Positions 36,101 through 47,242 of a DNA stretch of 64,000 nt are shown one piece after another. Source of the stretch: Polyodon spathula (taxonomy: Eukaryota; Chordata; Actinopteri; Acipenseriformes; Polyodontidae); the NCBI RefSeq assembly GCF_017654505.1, contig NC_054541.1, positions 47,927,486 to 47,991,485 of the forward strand. The letters run 5' to 3'. The notes below the pieces were generated by a model. It was not told where the DNA came from, did no database searches, and worked only from the letters and a program-made list of their open reading frames with translations. Each line of letters starts with the position of its first letter. Position 1 is the stretch's first letter. The position numbers and the translations under genes are program-made.

Positions 36101-38259
36101 CAATCTGTTCTTGTACAGAGACTAGGTCTGTATAGCTGATCAGACACCTGAACTGTAATCTCAGGGGATATCGAAGGCATTGCCTTGAGGAGAGCCGCTT
36201 TAGAGGGTGTTACTGCTTCTATTAAAAACTATATACGAAAATGTGTTATACTAATAGAGAGACGGCCTCCAACTAAGTTGGAAAAAAAAACAAGATGGGA
36301 AGGTGCAGACTTGATTTCTGTGAATGTATAAACAATTTATAATACAGTAAACCTGGTCTAATCCAGCCCCTCTGCATACCGACATTCTGTATAATATACA
36401 ATACAGTAAATCTGGTCTAATCCAGCCCCTCTGCATACCGGCATTCTGTATAATATACAATACAGTAAACCTGGTCTAATCCAGCCCCTCTGCATACCGG
36501 CATTCTGTATAATTCTGCATCATTTGTGGGTCCCAAGCAGATCCTAATTCAAATAAGTGGTGGGGTAAACGCCACAAGTTGGAGCCTGTCTATTCTGGAA
36601 TCGGCACGTCCAGGCGATGTTCTCTGCCTGAAATCAGTGGTAATGTGTCTGTGCAGCACCGCACCAAGTCATGTGCTCTTTCTTTTCCAATCAAGTATGT
36701 TTTGTAAATACGCAGGGTACAGTACACACGCCTTTGTTTACTTAAAAAAAAAATGAATGCAATCCTTGAATTACAGACTTTACCTGGACTGTACTTCCAC
36801 TGTATTCTAGTTTTTTAAAGTGTTTAAATACTTCATAATCATTTATACCTTAGATTTTACAGTACCTCTGTACACCAGTGTTTGACCTATTCTGTACAAG
36901 CTGTACTATATAATGACCTCTTCTAAGTCAATCACAGACCAGTCTTTTTGTTATATTAATACCACAGTGCCCTCCAAGCCCGTGTCTGGGTTGTGGAAAT
37001 GGGTTGCCAGGGTGGCCGGTTTGAGTGGATCATGGTATCTAGGATAAGGGGGATTGCATTGCTTTTAAATGGCTTGCCTTCGTCTGGGATCCAGGGTGTG
37101 GCACACTGTAAAGAGATCCAGAGGAGGCAGCAGCTGACACAAGAGTGGGGATAACATGTGCAATAACAGTGAGTCAAAATCGTTTTCATTTTCTTTCTAC
37201 CAAGGTAACATTGGAGGCCCAAGACCAGGCCTGTTTAGATTCTCTTCCAATGACTCTGACCTCTCCAATAATGGTATTTTATTTATTTATTTATCCCTGT
37301 TTGGTATTTCTGTCGAATTAGTCTGGCACAGTTTAATTCTTCCACAGTAAAGACTACTCACACTGTACAGAAAAGTGAAAGAGTTAAGCTGGTACAGAAA
37401 TGTTGTGTGTGTTACTGAAAGAGTTAAGCTGGTACAGGGCAGTGTGTGGTGTGTGTGTTTGTGTTACTGAAAGAGTTAAGCTGATACAGGGCAGTATGTG
37501 GTGTGTGTGTTTGTGTTACTGAAAGAGTTAAGCTGGTACAGGGCAGTGTGTGGTGTGTGTGTTTGTGTTACTGAAAGAGTTAAGCTGATACAGGGCAGTA
37601 TGTCGTTTGTGTTACTGAAAGAGTTAAGCTGGTACAGGGCAGTATGTGGTGTGTGTGTGTTTGTGTTACTGAAAGAGTTAAGCTGGTACAGTGCAGTATG
37701 TGGTGTGTGTGTTTGTGTTACTGAAAGAGTTAAGCTGGTACAGGGCAGTATGTCGTGTCTGTTACTGCAGTGCAGTGCATTGTGGGAAGGCTCCAGCTCA
37801 GAAACTCCCAGTCAAAACGAGGAGGAGAAGCTCCAGCACTGCTGCCCTGTTATAAAGTCATACAGCCACTTTGCACTGCTGCTGGGAAAAAAAACAACTT
37901 CCACCACAGAGTGATTGAGCTACAGAACTGCTTGACCCTTCATCTTAAGTACATATCCCTTTGTTGCGACGACATTGAAAACAGCCGTTTTTTCACAGGA
38001 ACACATTGTGACAGATCCCCCACCCCCACTGCAGCATACATGATAAATGTACTTTTACACGCTGGGCATGTATGTTAAAGATCAGACTCTTCTTTCTGTA
38101 ATTACTGGAGCAGGTTAAAGTCACACTCTTCTTTCTCTTCCTCTGCTAGATGACAGAATGTCTCAGATATCTGCGAGATCAGCAGCTTCAAGCTCTCTTG
38201 CCTCTGTGATCCTTGAACGCGCTCAGAAGAGGAAACACAACTTTTGGGACAAGAGTTGA
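23287..38259 (+). CDS. MDM1: MDM1 nuclear/centriolar protein, 15 coding exons
   Basis: MDM1 binds microtubules and localises to centrioles, where it restrains centriole duplication. Coding exons: 23287-23304, 24302-24401, 26455-26798, 28263-28397, 29025-29195, 30073-30356, 30465-30561, 31286-31324, 31816-31991, 32298-32549, 33009-33172, 33706-33842, 35058-35307, 37205-37273, 38150-38259. All introns are GT-AG, all phases join, and the sum is 2346 nt (781 residues plus stop), slightly longer than the roughly 714-residue human protein. Diagnostic features are the N-terminal MPVRF-x-GLSEY and four SEY-x3-F/Y microtubule-binding-type motifs (about residues 9-15, 177-183, 220-226 and 355-361). Others are the GTHFSREHLNQILS block (exon 9), VRRRLAW (exon 10), THHDLTTP (exon 11), DPLPLRED and RDPEFQHN (exon 13), and the C-terminal SQISARSAASSL...NFWDKS. 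Exon 6 carries an added 17-residue tandem repeat, and exon 12 ends in a minisatellite that copies its splice donor. The small exon 8 (13 codons, ending MWYNE) may be alternatively used. Identification is firm; exact exon borders are very likely. Confidence 0.95.
23431..23493. repeat. (TTA)n microsatellite in MDM1 intron 1
   Basis: TTG units pass into about 18 TTA/TAT units, 130 bp downstream of the exon-1 donor. Confidence 0.95.
25128..25240. repeat. Dispersed repeat copy, also present at 61.6 kb
   Basis: The segment with GTCTACATTGA, GTAAAATACA, TTTGAAACCGTGATTA, ACATAGTTT and GATAACATCC matches, with substitutions, the segment at about 61562-61737. The family is not recognised. Confidence 0.55.
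25908..26364. mobile_element. MITE with CCTTTC(A)CACTGGCA-type inverted ends in MDM1 intron 2
   Basis: The left end (CCCCTTTCTCACTGGCA then CTACCCAGGTCA) is matched in inverted orientation by the right end (TGACCCAGGTAGAGCATGCCAGTGTGAAAGGAG). The interior is CpG- and CCCGGGT-rich, unlike the host intron. There is no complete transposase. Such inverted ends are common in fish DNA transposons; a TTAA lies at the left border but not clearly at the right. It ends only about 90 bp before exon 3. Confidence 0.65.
27148..27186. repeat. (TAA)n microsatellite
   Basis: About 13 TAA units at the 3' end of the minus-strand SINE tail, likely its simple-sequence tail. Confidence 0.93.
27187..27800 (-). 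mobile_element. tRNA-derived SINE, interrupted by a 368-bp insert
   Basis: Read on the minus strand, 27800 to 27707 is a tRNA-like head. It starts GGCTGTGTGGTCC and has a Pol III B-box-like GGTTCAAATCC (complement of 27742-27752), followed by CAGCCACTGACTCATTGTG. The SINE tail (TCGGGTGAG, GTGACTCTGCAGCTGATGCA, ending near the TAA repeat) lies at 27338 to 27187. The 11-mer GCTCAGGGTCA occurs at both joints (27328-27338 and 27707-27717), so 27339-27706 looks like an insertion with target duplication. It lies in MDM1 intron 3. Confidence 0.7.
29270..29410. repeat. About 75-bp direct duplication in MDM1 intron 5
   Basis: Two diverged copies share GCACCTCACCTA, CTAGCTATTA and ACATCTCATGATATG. Confidence 0.75.
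30127..30327 (+). repeat. MDM1: Coding 51-bp tandem repeat in MDM1 exon 6
   Basis: Four in-frame 51-bp units encode the 17-residue motif PQLAAEKPVLKQRNSED and variants (RN to HN or QN, PQ to PK, KP to KL). The unit is a multiple of three and the exon stays open, so the repeat is translated. I know of no such repeat in mammalian MDM1. Confidence 0.93.
33786..34660. repeat. About 72-bp minisatellite spanning the exon-12 donor of MDM1
   Basis: Twelve tandem units begin in the last part of exon 12 and continue into intron 12. Each contains AAAACCTTAT, a C-run of variable length, CACAAGCACCTTCGCAGAG, GAGGACGTC and then (C)AAG/GTGAGG, the same donor that ends exon 12 at 33842. Eleven further donor copies follow (about 33914, 33986, 34058, 34131, 34201, 34274, 34347, 34421, 34494, 34568, 34638). 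The donor codon is followed within four codons by an in-frame TGA, so only the first donor preserves the MDM1 frame. Confidence 0.93.
36340..36515. repeat. About 60-bp tandem repeat, three copies, MDM1 intron 13
   Basis: Units share CTGGTCTAATCCAGCCCCTC and GCATTCTGTATAAT with one or two differences. Confidence 0.93.
37360..37765. repeat. Minisatellite of about 50-60 bp, seven or eight copies, MDM1 intron 14
   Basis: Units share GTTACTGAAAGAGTTAAGCT, then GGTACAGGGCAGT and a GT-rich part of variable length. Confidence 0.93.
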
Positions 38260-38799
38260 TGATGTGCACTCACATATTGTTGATCAAATATTTTAAATTG
38301 TTTAAATTTATAAGCCAAAGTAATCTTTTGACATAAGTAAATTCTGATTTATTTAATTATCTGATTATTACATTTTTGTTGTTGTTGTTGTTGACTGACA
38401 ACTTTTGAACTTGGACGCAGATTTAAACCATTTCGTATCCTGAATATATTTTTTAAGCATTTGGTACTCTTTTAACAACATGACATTTTATGAAATCAAA
38501 AAGTATGCACTTCTTTAAATCTTAAAAGAAGAAATAGAACCCTTCTCCTGTAATTAGTGCATCTCAAGCATAATGCTATCATGACAGTGTTTGTTATCTT
38601 GTAATGTCAGAAATACTCCAAGTAAATGAGTAAATGTTTTCACCTTTTATAAAATTGTTTGCTATTCTTTACCGTTTTTTTGTTTTACTCTATACTGTCG
38701 TTTAAAACGTCCACTAAGGTTTGTCAAAGATTTCTAGTTTCTCAGAATTGCAAATCATTATCTTGTAATTGTAATATTATTATTATTTAATATTATTTT

Positions 38800-39484
38800 T
38801 AAGGTTCAATTCAATTAAATTTTATTTTTATATAGCCACAAAGCGCTTTACAAAGGCAAAAACAGTACGTATTACTGAACAACAGTAAGCATTAAAAAAA
38901 AAAAGAATAAAAACAAAACAGAATATATAAGCTTCATTATAAAAATATAATTTTAATCTAGATACAAAAAAAAAAATTATGAATAAATAAATAAACAGTG
39001 GGAACAATATGGGGGCAAGAAGATATCGGCTCATCTGGATGAAAATACCAGGCTATAGAAATGGGTTTTTAGTTATGCTTGAAGACATTGACTGAAGGGG
39101 CTTCTCTAATTGTGATGGGCAAGTTGTTTCATTACTTAGGTGCCATATAACTAAAAGATCTACCATCTGAGGTTTTTTCACAATAATAGGTACAGACAGT
39201 AGGCCAGCATCCAGTGATCGGAGCGGGCGATTGTTGACATATGGTTCCAGAAGGTATGGCGGTGCGAGACCATTTAAAGCCTTAAGTTAGCAGCAACACC
39301 TTCAAATCTATTCTAAAACTAATTGGTAGCCAATGCAAAGATGCCAGCACCGGGGTGATATGCTTTCGCCTCTTGACCCGAGTTAAAGTTTTAGCTGCAG
39401 CATTTTGTACAAGTTGAAGGCGAGAAATAATGTTGTGGTTAGTCCCAATGGAAAGACCATTGCAATTGTCAATCGTAGAGGATA
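38800..39484 (-). mobile_element. LINE 3' part (CR1/L2-like), minus strand
   Basis: The reverse strand translates, with frame breaks, into the C-terminal end of a non-LTR retrotransposon reverse transcriptase: LQLVQNAAAKTLTRVK, HITPVLASLHWLPISFRIDF, KALNGLAPPYLLEPYVNN and RSLDAGLLSVP. It is interrupted at 39484/43609 by the Tc1 element; the upstream part of the same LINE continues on the far side of that insertion. Decayed, with stops. Confidence 0.8.
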
Positions 39485-39806
39485 TACAGTGGCTTGCGAA
39501 AGTATTGACCCCCCCTTGGCATTTTTCCTATTTTGTTGCCTTACAACCTGGAATTAAAATGGATTTTTATTTGGATTTCATGTAATGGGCATACACAAAA
39601 TAGTCCAAATTGGTGAAGTGAAATGAAAAAAATAACTTGTTTAAAAAAATTCTAAAAAATAAATAACGGAAAAGTGGTGCGTGCATATGTATTTACCCCC
39701 TTTGCTATTAAGCCTCTAAATAAGATCTGGTGCAACCAATTACCTTCAGAAGTCACATAGTTAAATAAAGTCCACCTGTGTGCAATCTAAGTGTCACATG
39801 ATCTCA

Positions 39807-39879
<73 letters not shown>

Positions 39880-39954
39880 TATATACACCTGTTCTGAAAG
39901 GCCCCAGAGTCTGCAACACCACTAAGCAAGGGGCACCACCAAGCAAGCGGCACC

Positions 39955-42900
39955 ATGAAGACCAAGGAGCTCTCCAAACAGGTCAGGGACAAAGTTGTGG
40001 AGAAGTACAGATCAGGGTTGGGTTATAAAAAAATATCAGAAACTTTGAACATCCCACGGAGCACCATTAAAACCATTATTAAAAAATGGAAAGAATATGG
40101 CACCACAACAAACCTGGCAAGAGAGGGCCGCACACCAAAACTCACGGACCAGGCAAGGAGGGCATTAATCAGAGAGGCAACAAAGAGACCAAAGATAATG
40201 CTGAAGGAGCTGCAAAGCTCCACAGCGGAGATTGGAGTATCTGTCCATAGGACCACTTTAAGCCGTACACTCCACAGAGCTGGGCTTTAAGGAAGAGTGG
40301 CCAGAAAAAGCCATTGCTTAAAGAAAAAAATAAGCAAACACGTTTGAGAGACTCCCCAAACATATGGAAGAAGGTACTCTGGTCAGGTGAGACTAAAATT
40401 GAGCTTTTTGGCCATCAAGAAAACGCTATGTCTGTCGCAAACCCAACACCTCTCATCACCCCGAAACACCATCCCCACAGTGAAGCATGGTGGTGGCAGC
40501 ATCATGCTGTGGGGATGTTTTTCATCGGCAGGGACTGGGAAACTGGTCAGAATTGAAGGAATGATGGATGGCGCTAAATACAGGGAAATCCTTGAGGGAA
40601 ACCTGTTTCAGCCTTCCAGAGATTTGAGACCGGGACGGAGGTTCACCTTCCAGCAGAACAATGACCCTAAGCATACTGCTAAAGCAACACTCGAGTGGTT
40701 TAAGGGGAAACAATTAAATGTCTTGGAATGGCTGTCACGTCTGCTGCATTCACAGATTTTTACGTACTCTTTTTTATTTACTCTGCACACGCTCTTAACT
40801 CAGGGGAGACGTTAGGAGGACAGAGATGTTATAAACTCCTAGTGGTTTATGTTCGAGCACTGGACGAGCTTGTATGTATGTCCATGTAACCCCTATTTAA
40901 TCAAGAAAAAAACACTCAAGACTCGTTCATTTGAAGTTTTACGAATCAGAGCAACGCTCCTTCGCTTTATTAAAATGCTTTAATATTGGAAAGGTAGTTC
41001 GCGAATACCACCAAAATCCATAAACATGCAATAACAATTAGCGGTTCTAAGTTAGTTGCAAATTCAGCATTAACACTTCAATTGGCATGATACATCTCCG
41101 TGCATCAGTGCAGCCACCGGGCCAGCTATACACGCGGTCTAAAAAAGCACCCACTTCTATATTTCAGTTCATTCAATATAACACTCTCTCAAAAACTAAA
41201 ACATAGTTTCAATACCTTATAGCAATACAACCAATATGTGTAAGATATAATAATGCCGATAATATGCTTACCTCCTATTATAAGGAAAAGTAGCGTGAAC
41301 AAAGGAATCAGATTTGTCCTGTGGAGATCTGCAAATGATGGACCACTTCACTCTGCCAAGCTGAGTCTTGATTGTGGTGCCTCATTGTAAAAGACATGAG
41401 GTTTTATAGATTTTTGTCTCCATTGAAATACATGGAGAGACTTTATCAAATCCACTTCTTATCTTTCTTTGGTACGCAACAACCTAAAATTTGGGGCCAT
41501 ATGCCAATAACTTTCCAAGATATGACACCTGTTCCAAACGCTTGACCATGATCTCATCCGCCCATTTCTAGACCCCTCCTCTATCTAAAAGGTTAGGTGA
41601 AACAGAGTTCACTATTCCTTTATTTTATATGTGTATACAAAAAGAATAATGTTATTTTGAATATATGAGTGTTCTTTAAAATATATACAACACTATCAGT
41701 TATGATTATATTTGATTATGTGTATTTGGTGCCTAAATACATATTCCCTTACACCATTTTATTTTTCAAATTAATTCTCCTTCTCTCCTTACAGGCGTGT
41801 GCTTAACAGATATTATAGGGAACTTCCATCTTATGTTTTCTAATATAGAGTTTCTCTTCATGGATAATCTATTTGTTTTTTATTTAAGTGTAAGATTGTA
41901 ATGTCTCTGTCCTATAAGTTTCTTAACAGCATGAACTCTGCTGAACTACGGACGACCTCCTACTTTTTCAGTAGCACACAAGCCAGCTAAAACCGGTTTG
42001 CTAGTGGTACACCAATCTTCCTAATTTCCAGTGATAATTAATGTCTTTTAGCAACGTTCCCCCTTTTTCTAGGGTGAGAAGATAATTTCCTTCGTTAAAT
42101 TTTAACCTTGACGCTATAATCTTTTTGATAAAAGAATTCTCGCTCTGCGTGCCAACTATGCCTCCCTTTACCAGGCACGGCTTTCTCTAAAAAACAGGCT
42201 CACAGAAAGTTCGGGAAGAAAGGTCACATAAAGTTTACCTTCTCAAAACCTATCCTCTACTTTTAAAATTACTTTTTATTATTTGTTTAAGCTTCTTATT
42301 TTATATTTCAAACAGCATCTCTTTCTGCTGCATCATCTTTTAACTCTTTTAACATCTTTTTAAATTATTGAATTAATACATTTCATTTTAAATCATCCAA
42401 TCCATGTCCAGGGTTTCAGCTCGCTCCCAGCAGGACTCCACTTCAGCTCAGGTTCAGCTCGGGTTGGTTCAGCGAACACAACAATGGGCCCTCGAATCCA
42501 TTGTCTCGCATCACAAGTGTGAGTCACCATGACATTGACTTTGTACCTGCAAGACACTTGTACACGCTTAGCAGGGACACCTTCCTCACATTCTAATTTT
42601 CCCAGATGCACCCATTTCACTAAGTGACCCTTTCACAACTCATGCATTCAACTCTTTTTACATTCCATGGATTCACATTCAGATGAGAGAAAGAAACTCC
42701 TACAGAATCATTGCATTCAAACAAGATTCTACAGTGTTTAGCCAAATGACTGCATGCCGGACAAAGTCTGAGCCCAGTCACTGATGACTTGCTTTGGCAC
42801 ATATTACATGCACAATTAACAAGAGGATTATGTTTTAATTTATGTGTCAGGGTTACTTCTGCACCATGTACAATAGTTCTGGATCTGTACACATTGTTAC

Positions 42901-43385
42901 TATACATTTCTTTCAGCTCAAACAAGGTCACTTTGCGAGGTATGCCTTCCATTCAACCAGAATACAGCAGGGGGCCAAAACTCACTGTTTTTCATATCAG
43001 CAGGTATCCAATTATTGTTCTGCCTCACATCATCAGTTGGCAGACACAATACAACTGAATCTGAATCAGTTGATGAACCATGAGCCTTAGCTACTGAGAT
43101 TCTCCATACAAGGGATTCAATGTTTTACTGACCAGCCTAGCTGATTCAGCGTTACTTGCGACATGGCCTAGTCAAAGCCCAGACCTCAATCCAATTGAGA
43201 ATCTGTGGTATGACTTAAAGATTGCTGTACACCAACGGAACCCATCCAACTTGAAGGAGCTGGAGCAGTTTTGCCTTGAAGAATGGGCAACAATCCCAGT
43301 GGCTAGATGTGTCAAGCTTATAGATACATACCCCAAGAGACTTGCAGCTGTAATTGCTGCAAAAGGTGGCTCTACAAAGTATTGA
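39955..43385 (+). pseudogene. Tc1-like transposase, broken (copy A)
   Basis: The N-terminal paired-type DNA-binding domain is open for 111 codons: MKTKELSKQVRDKVVEKYR, then IPRSTIKTIIKKW and LTDQARRAL. A TAA stop then interrupts at about 40288. Downstream the catalytic core is recognisable, but the first Asp is Gly ([11 protein letters not shown] where WSDET is expected) and the second is Asn ([11 protein letters not shown]). The last block ([11 protein letters not shown]) is separated by the LTR-type insertion after LEW. Frameshifts also occur. It cannot encode active transposase. Confidence 0.88.
40733..43163. mobile_element. LTR-type insertion of 2.43 kb with 4-bp target duplication
   Basis: Comparison with the uninterrupted Tc1 copy at 52380-52400 defines the insertion exactly. 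It starts TGTCACG and ends TTGCGACA (TG...CA with short inverted ends TGTC/GACA), flanked by TGGC on both sides. This suggests an LTR retroelement or a long solo LTR. Minus-strand frames at 42393-42620 and 42620-42952 abut each other but match no family I recognise. I found no internal copy of the terminal sequences and no gag, pol or env motifs. Confidence 0.65.
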
Positions 43386-43608
43386 CTTTGGGGGGGGGTG
43401 AATACTTATGCACGCTCAAGTTTTCTGTTTTTTTTGTCTTGTTTCTTGTTTGTTTCACAATAAAAAATATTTTGCATCTTCAAAGTGGTAGGCATGTTGT
43501 GTAAATCAAATGATACAAACCCCCAAAAAATCCATTTTAATTACAGGTTGTAAGGCAACAAAATAGGAAAAATGCCAAGGGGGGTCAATGCTTTCGCAAG
43601 CCACGGTA

Positions 43609-43890
43609 AAAGCATGCATTAATCTCTCTGCATCATGCCTGGAAAGAATACCTCTCAGTCTTGCAATATTTCTTCAAAGAAAAAAGCAATATTTTGTGAC
43701 ATTTTTATGTGTGCTTCGAAAGAAAGTTCTGTATCAAATATAACACCTAGTTTTTCTCATAAAATCTGTAGAGTCCATCAGATAAAACGTCAATTAAAAT
43801 GTGTATCTTCATGTTTTCGCAGAGGCCCCAGTATCATCACTTCTGTTTTGTCTGAATTTAACATTAAAGGTCAGGCTGGTGACATTGGAT
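43609..43890 (-). mobile_element. LINE reverse-transcriptase segment, continuation of the 38.8-39.5 kb LINE
   Basis: The reverse strand encodes, with breaks, LNSDKTEVMILGPLRKH and LGVIFDTELSFEAHI, blocks typical of the CR1/L2-like RT just upstream of the part at 38800-39484. The last codons (LMHAF) join to ISS across the Tc1 insertion, showing that one LINE was split. Confidence 0.8.
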
Positions 43891-46740
43891 TTTTCTTCTT
43901 CTGGAGGAGTCTTATTGAAGTTGTCAGCAGCAGGCTTGGCCTCTCTTTCTTTTTCCGGGTGTTTGACTCACTGTCCTCGACTGAGGGTGAGCAATGTTCG
44001 GGCATGGAGAGGCCAAAGCATTTTCACTCAGTTACCAAAGGGTCTCTAATTTCAAACTTATACAATTATTCCTGTTACTATACTGAAAGGGATTTTTAAA
44101 ATGTCTGTATTCTTTTTTAAAAGGAAACAAGAACATTAAATGATATAAGATACATATCAGAGTAAAAAGTATAATTCTAGTCGGAGGCAGGTAAGTACCT
44201 CTGAACAACTTATCAGCAGATTTTTGTTAATTACGAGTGATAAGCAGTCTTGCAAGACACTGTTTCATAGTGTCCTTTAACGAGTATGTGCAAAATTACA
44301 GTACTGACTTGCCAATCAAACTGATAACTTGTAAATAAGTTAGTCAGTTAGTCTATTAGTGTGAGGAGTCTTTCGACTGAAATGTGGGCCTGTATTAGTC
44401 ATGTCTAAAAAGAACCTAACCAGGTTCTTTGAGAAGGCTGTGGTTTGGGTATCTGTGTTTGCTGACACTCACAAAAAAGTCATATCTTTACAGAAAACCA
44501 ACAGTGGTTTAAGAAAAGTTTGTCATGCAACAACCCCGGTTTCCTTTGGGGAACCGTAGTCATGCTGTCAATACGCCCCGTGATGCAAACGCTGCACAAG
44601 CTCAATGGTGGTTTCAGTGATTCTCTAGAATTTCACGGATTTCCACGAATCAATAGGATTTCCATAAATACCTTGTATACTGTAATGGACAGAAACTAAA
44701 TTCAGAGAATATCACTAACTCCTAATGCAATAATGTATTCAAATATTGTATTTCTTTTTTTTTTTCAAAAGAAATTAACTTAAGCATTAAAAAAACTTTT
44801 TTGACTGTTAAAACTGGAGTGTCATTATGCATGATCACACTACTCTTCTTACCAAATCATCATTAACTATTTAATATGGCATAATTTAGCAACAGTGGAA
44901 TTGACTGCCCCATTTACTTAGGGGTTAGGGATGAGGATTCCACATAGGTATATCCTATGATATACCGTCACAATGCAGAATAAAGCCAAAATCATGAAGG
45001 TTTAGACTTTTTTAACCTGCTGATAGTCACATGTTTCTTGTCAGCAGGTTCTAAATGAATCCTGTTCAAACAGTTCATTTCTCAAAAAGAAAAGCTGCCT
45101 TTCCCTCACCTGTACAATTGAGTACTAAGCAATGACAATGCACTTCTGCACAGAGTGGTTTAAAGGCCGATGGGTAGTGAATTTTTCTTACAGCTGGGGC
45201 AGCTGAGTCTATAAACCGACACAAGACATGTTCTGAAACTTGCCACTAATTTGTCACTCACAGTACATGTAACCTTTCCCTAGTCCTATCAAGTTTAATC
45301 AGGTTGAATTTACACATCGCATAGTTACTGCAGAGATGACTGGCTTATTCAGTCTTTCCAGAACCGCTGTCAGATCATTAACTAATTTTGTATTCTGATT
45401 TCCATGATTTTCTCTTGCTACAAAAAGTTGGAAATTATATGGGCTCTTGAAAAAAAGTCGCCAAGCATCTTGCAGAGCTGCATTTTTTAACATGCTGTGT
45501 TAATTTATTTTGACAGTTTATTAACGTCAGTTTGTCTGTTACTTTATCATTATAGTTTATTAACACACGCTTGCCTATTGCTTTCTCTTATTCTATTAAC
45601 TTCATATGCTGATGCACATGCACAAGGACAAGTAATACATATTGATTTATTTGTTTATTGTTTGATTCATATTGTGTCTGGTGGTTAACTCCATCTTAGA
45701 GAACACTTCGCCATACATGACCGAGGTTCTGTAAAGGCGTTCTTTTGTTCCCTTCATTCTCCTTGCGGTGCGTCAGAATCGAACAGTAGTACTGTTCCAC
45801 CCCAAATCATCACTAGCACGTTTCGGGCTAGATTCTTAAAGCTATTTACCCATCAGTGAACGTGAAACAACACCAATTACAAGTCTAAAATGAATAAGAA
45901 ACAAATGGAGACCCTCAACAGCCTCTAAATAAAATGTTTGGGTCTGTTTTTCTATTCTATAAAAAAAAAAAAATGCACAAATGACCATAGTTTCATAAAA
46001 AGAAATTTAAAAAAAAAAACCCATCAAATAAAGTTATCAACCCACAAATAAACTCATATATTTAATATAGAAGGCTTCAGTACTATCATTTATTCCTTTT
46101 AGATTTTTTAATTTTTTTTTGTTCCTTTCCAGTAAAAAAAAAAAAAAAAGGACTTTTAGTGATTTGGAGGAAAGCATTCCACCATAGCGGGAATGATTCT
46201 GAAAAAGTGATGGGGTAGGAAAGAGCAATTTACACTGGTGACTGATTTAGAAAACAAAACCAAAACTGAATCATTTCACTTTGGCCTTCTCGCTTCAGCA
46301 CTCTCTATGATGTTACATGACCCTGTAGTGACATTGTTTTTCTTTGTATTTCAAGGTGTTAATTCACCTCATTACCACATTGACCAAGGCAGTGTTTTCA
46401 TGTATCTTAGCTAGGGCTTTTAACCCTATGCAGGCAATGGTAGAGTTGATTTTCGAGAACAGGTAACCACTGTGGCTAATGGTGAGCTGGGAAACTCCAA
46501 CCATTTTAATGATATTTAATAGTGTCTAATAACTTTTGTACAGAATATTTACGTAGGTTATCCCCATGTAGTTAAAAAATATGAACTATAATTGCATGCA
46601 GCCTTCAGAATCGTTTATGTTTATTATATTCTAATTCACTCTCCATCTCCTCCACCCTCAATCAGCTTCTTGCTTGTCGTTGTTTCGTTTTTAACCACTG
46701 TTCTATTGACCTGAAAACATGTACCATTAAAAAAAAAGAG
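43891..46740. other. No recognisable gene
   Basis: Intergenic AT-rich sequence between the nested transposons and the IL22 promoter. Poly-A patches occur at about 45961, 46008 and 46135. No conserved ORF. Confidence 0.6.
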
Positions 46741-46776
46741 TGGGGTTTAATTTTGCATCCTTTCTTGAACAGTAAT

Positions 46777-46785
46777 TTCAGAGAA
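46777..46785 (+). promoter_or_regulatory. STAT (GAS-type) site upstream of IL22
   Basis: TTCAGAGAA fits the TTC-N3-GAA STAT consensus and lies about 60 bp upstream of the TATA box. IL22 in mammals depends on STAT3, so position and motif agree, but a single 9-mer is weak evidence. Confidence 0.4.
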
Positions 46786-46798
46786 AAGACGGCCACAG

Positions 46799-46814
46799 TA
46801 ACGTCATGACGTTA
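46799..46814. promoter_or_regulatory. 16-bp perfect palindrome with CRE/ATF half-sites
   Basis: TAACGTCATGACGTTA is identical to its reverse complement and contains TGACG on both strands, the half-site of CREB/ATF bZIP factors. It lies 30 bp upstream of the IL22 TATA box. Confidence 0.55.
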
Positions 46815-46843
46815 TCAGCAGATCTGGGACATGCGTTTGAGAA

Positions 46844-46850
46844 TATAAAT
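46844..46850 (+). promoter_or_regulatory. TATA box of IL22
   Basis: TATAAAT. Transcription would start near 46874, which gives a short leader ending at the strong donor AAAG/GTAAGG (46901/46902). The leader would be spliced to the acceptor at 47242. Confidence 0.6.
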
Positions 46851-46874
46851 ACTGTAAGCTCCCAATTAGCAATC

Positions 46875-46901
46875 ATCACAAGGGAAAACAAAAGCTCAAA
46901 G
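46875..46901 (+). other. IL22: Putative non-coding exon 1 of IL22
   Basis: Lies about 25-30 bp after the TATA box and ends with a consensus donor (AAAG/GTAAGG). The matching acceptor, a T-rich tract ending in AG at 47242, begins the exon holding the start codon 37 bp later. The 5' end is only an estimate. Confidence 0.5.
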
Positions 46902-47242
46902 GTAAGGTTGACATTTTTTAATTTCATCATGAATAATTGTTTATCCAATTCAGTATTTGACAGGTTTATTTATATAGTGCTAAACTGTATTTTATTTTAT
47001 TAGCACTCAAAGTTCAATTAATAAGAGATGGAGTTATTACTATAGCTGAAAGATTTGTCTACCAGTTTCAGGAAAGCTTGCTATTAACCAAACAGTAAGC
47101 CTAATTACCAGCTGTTACCATTGCTAATGTCACATTATTTCAATGTATTGTCCTAACCCTAGCCTGTATGCTTAATTCACTTTATTTTACATGCTAGGAT
47201 CAACTCTTGAGTTGTAACTCAAGTTTTCTCTCTTTTTTTTAG

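Larger units (their letters stand above)
39485..43608 (+). mobile_element. Tc1/mariner element, itself interrupted by an LTR-type insertion
   Basis: The inverted ends TACAGTGGCTTGCGAAAG (39485) and CTTTCGCAAGCCACGGTA (ending 43608) mark a Tc1-like element inserted at a TA within a LINE. About 80 bp of each end is inverted-repeat sequence. Without the 2.4-kb inner insertion (40733-43163) it is about 1.7 kb, and it matches the copy at 51161-52824 over its whole length, including an internal (TA)n tract (39808-39862). Confidence 0.9.

Noticed and set aside
46806..46901. Short ORF starting at 46806 as an upstream IL22 start
   Set aside because: It begins upstream of the TATA box and would not be in the mRNA; the signal peptide starts at 47280.
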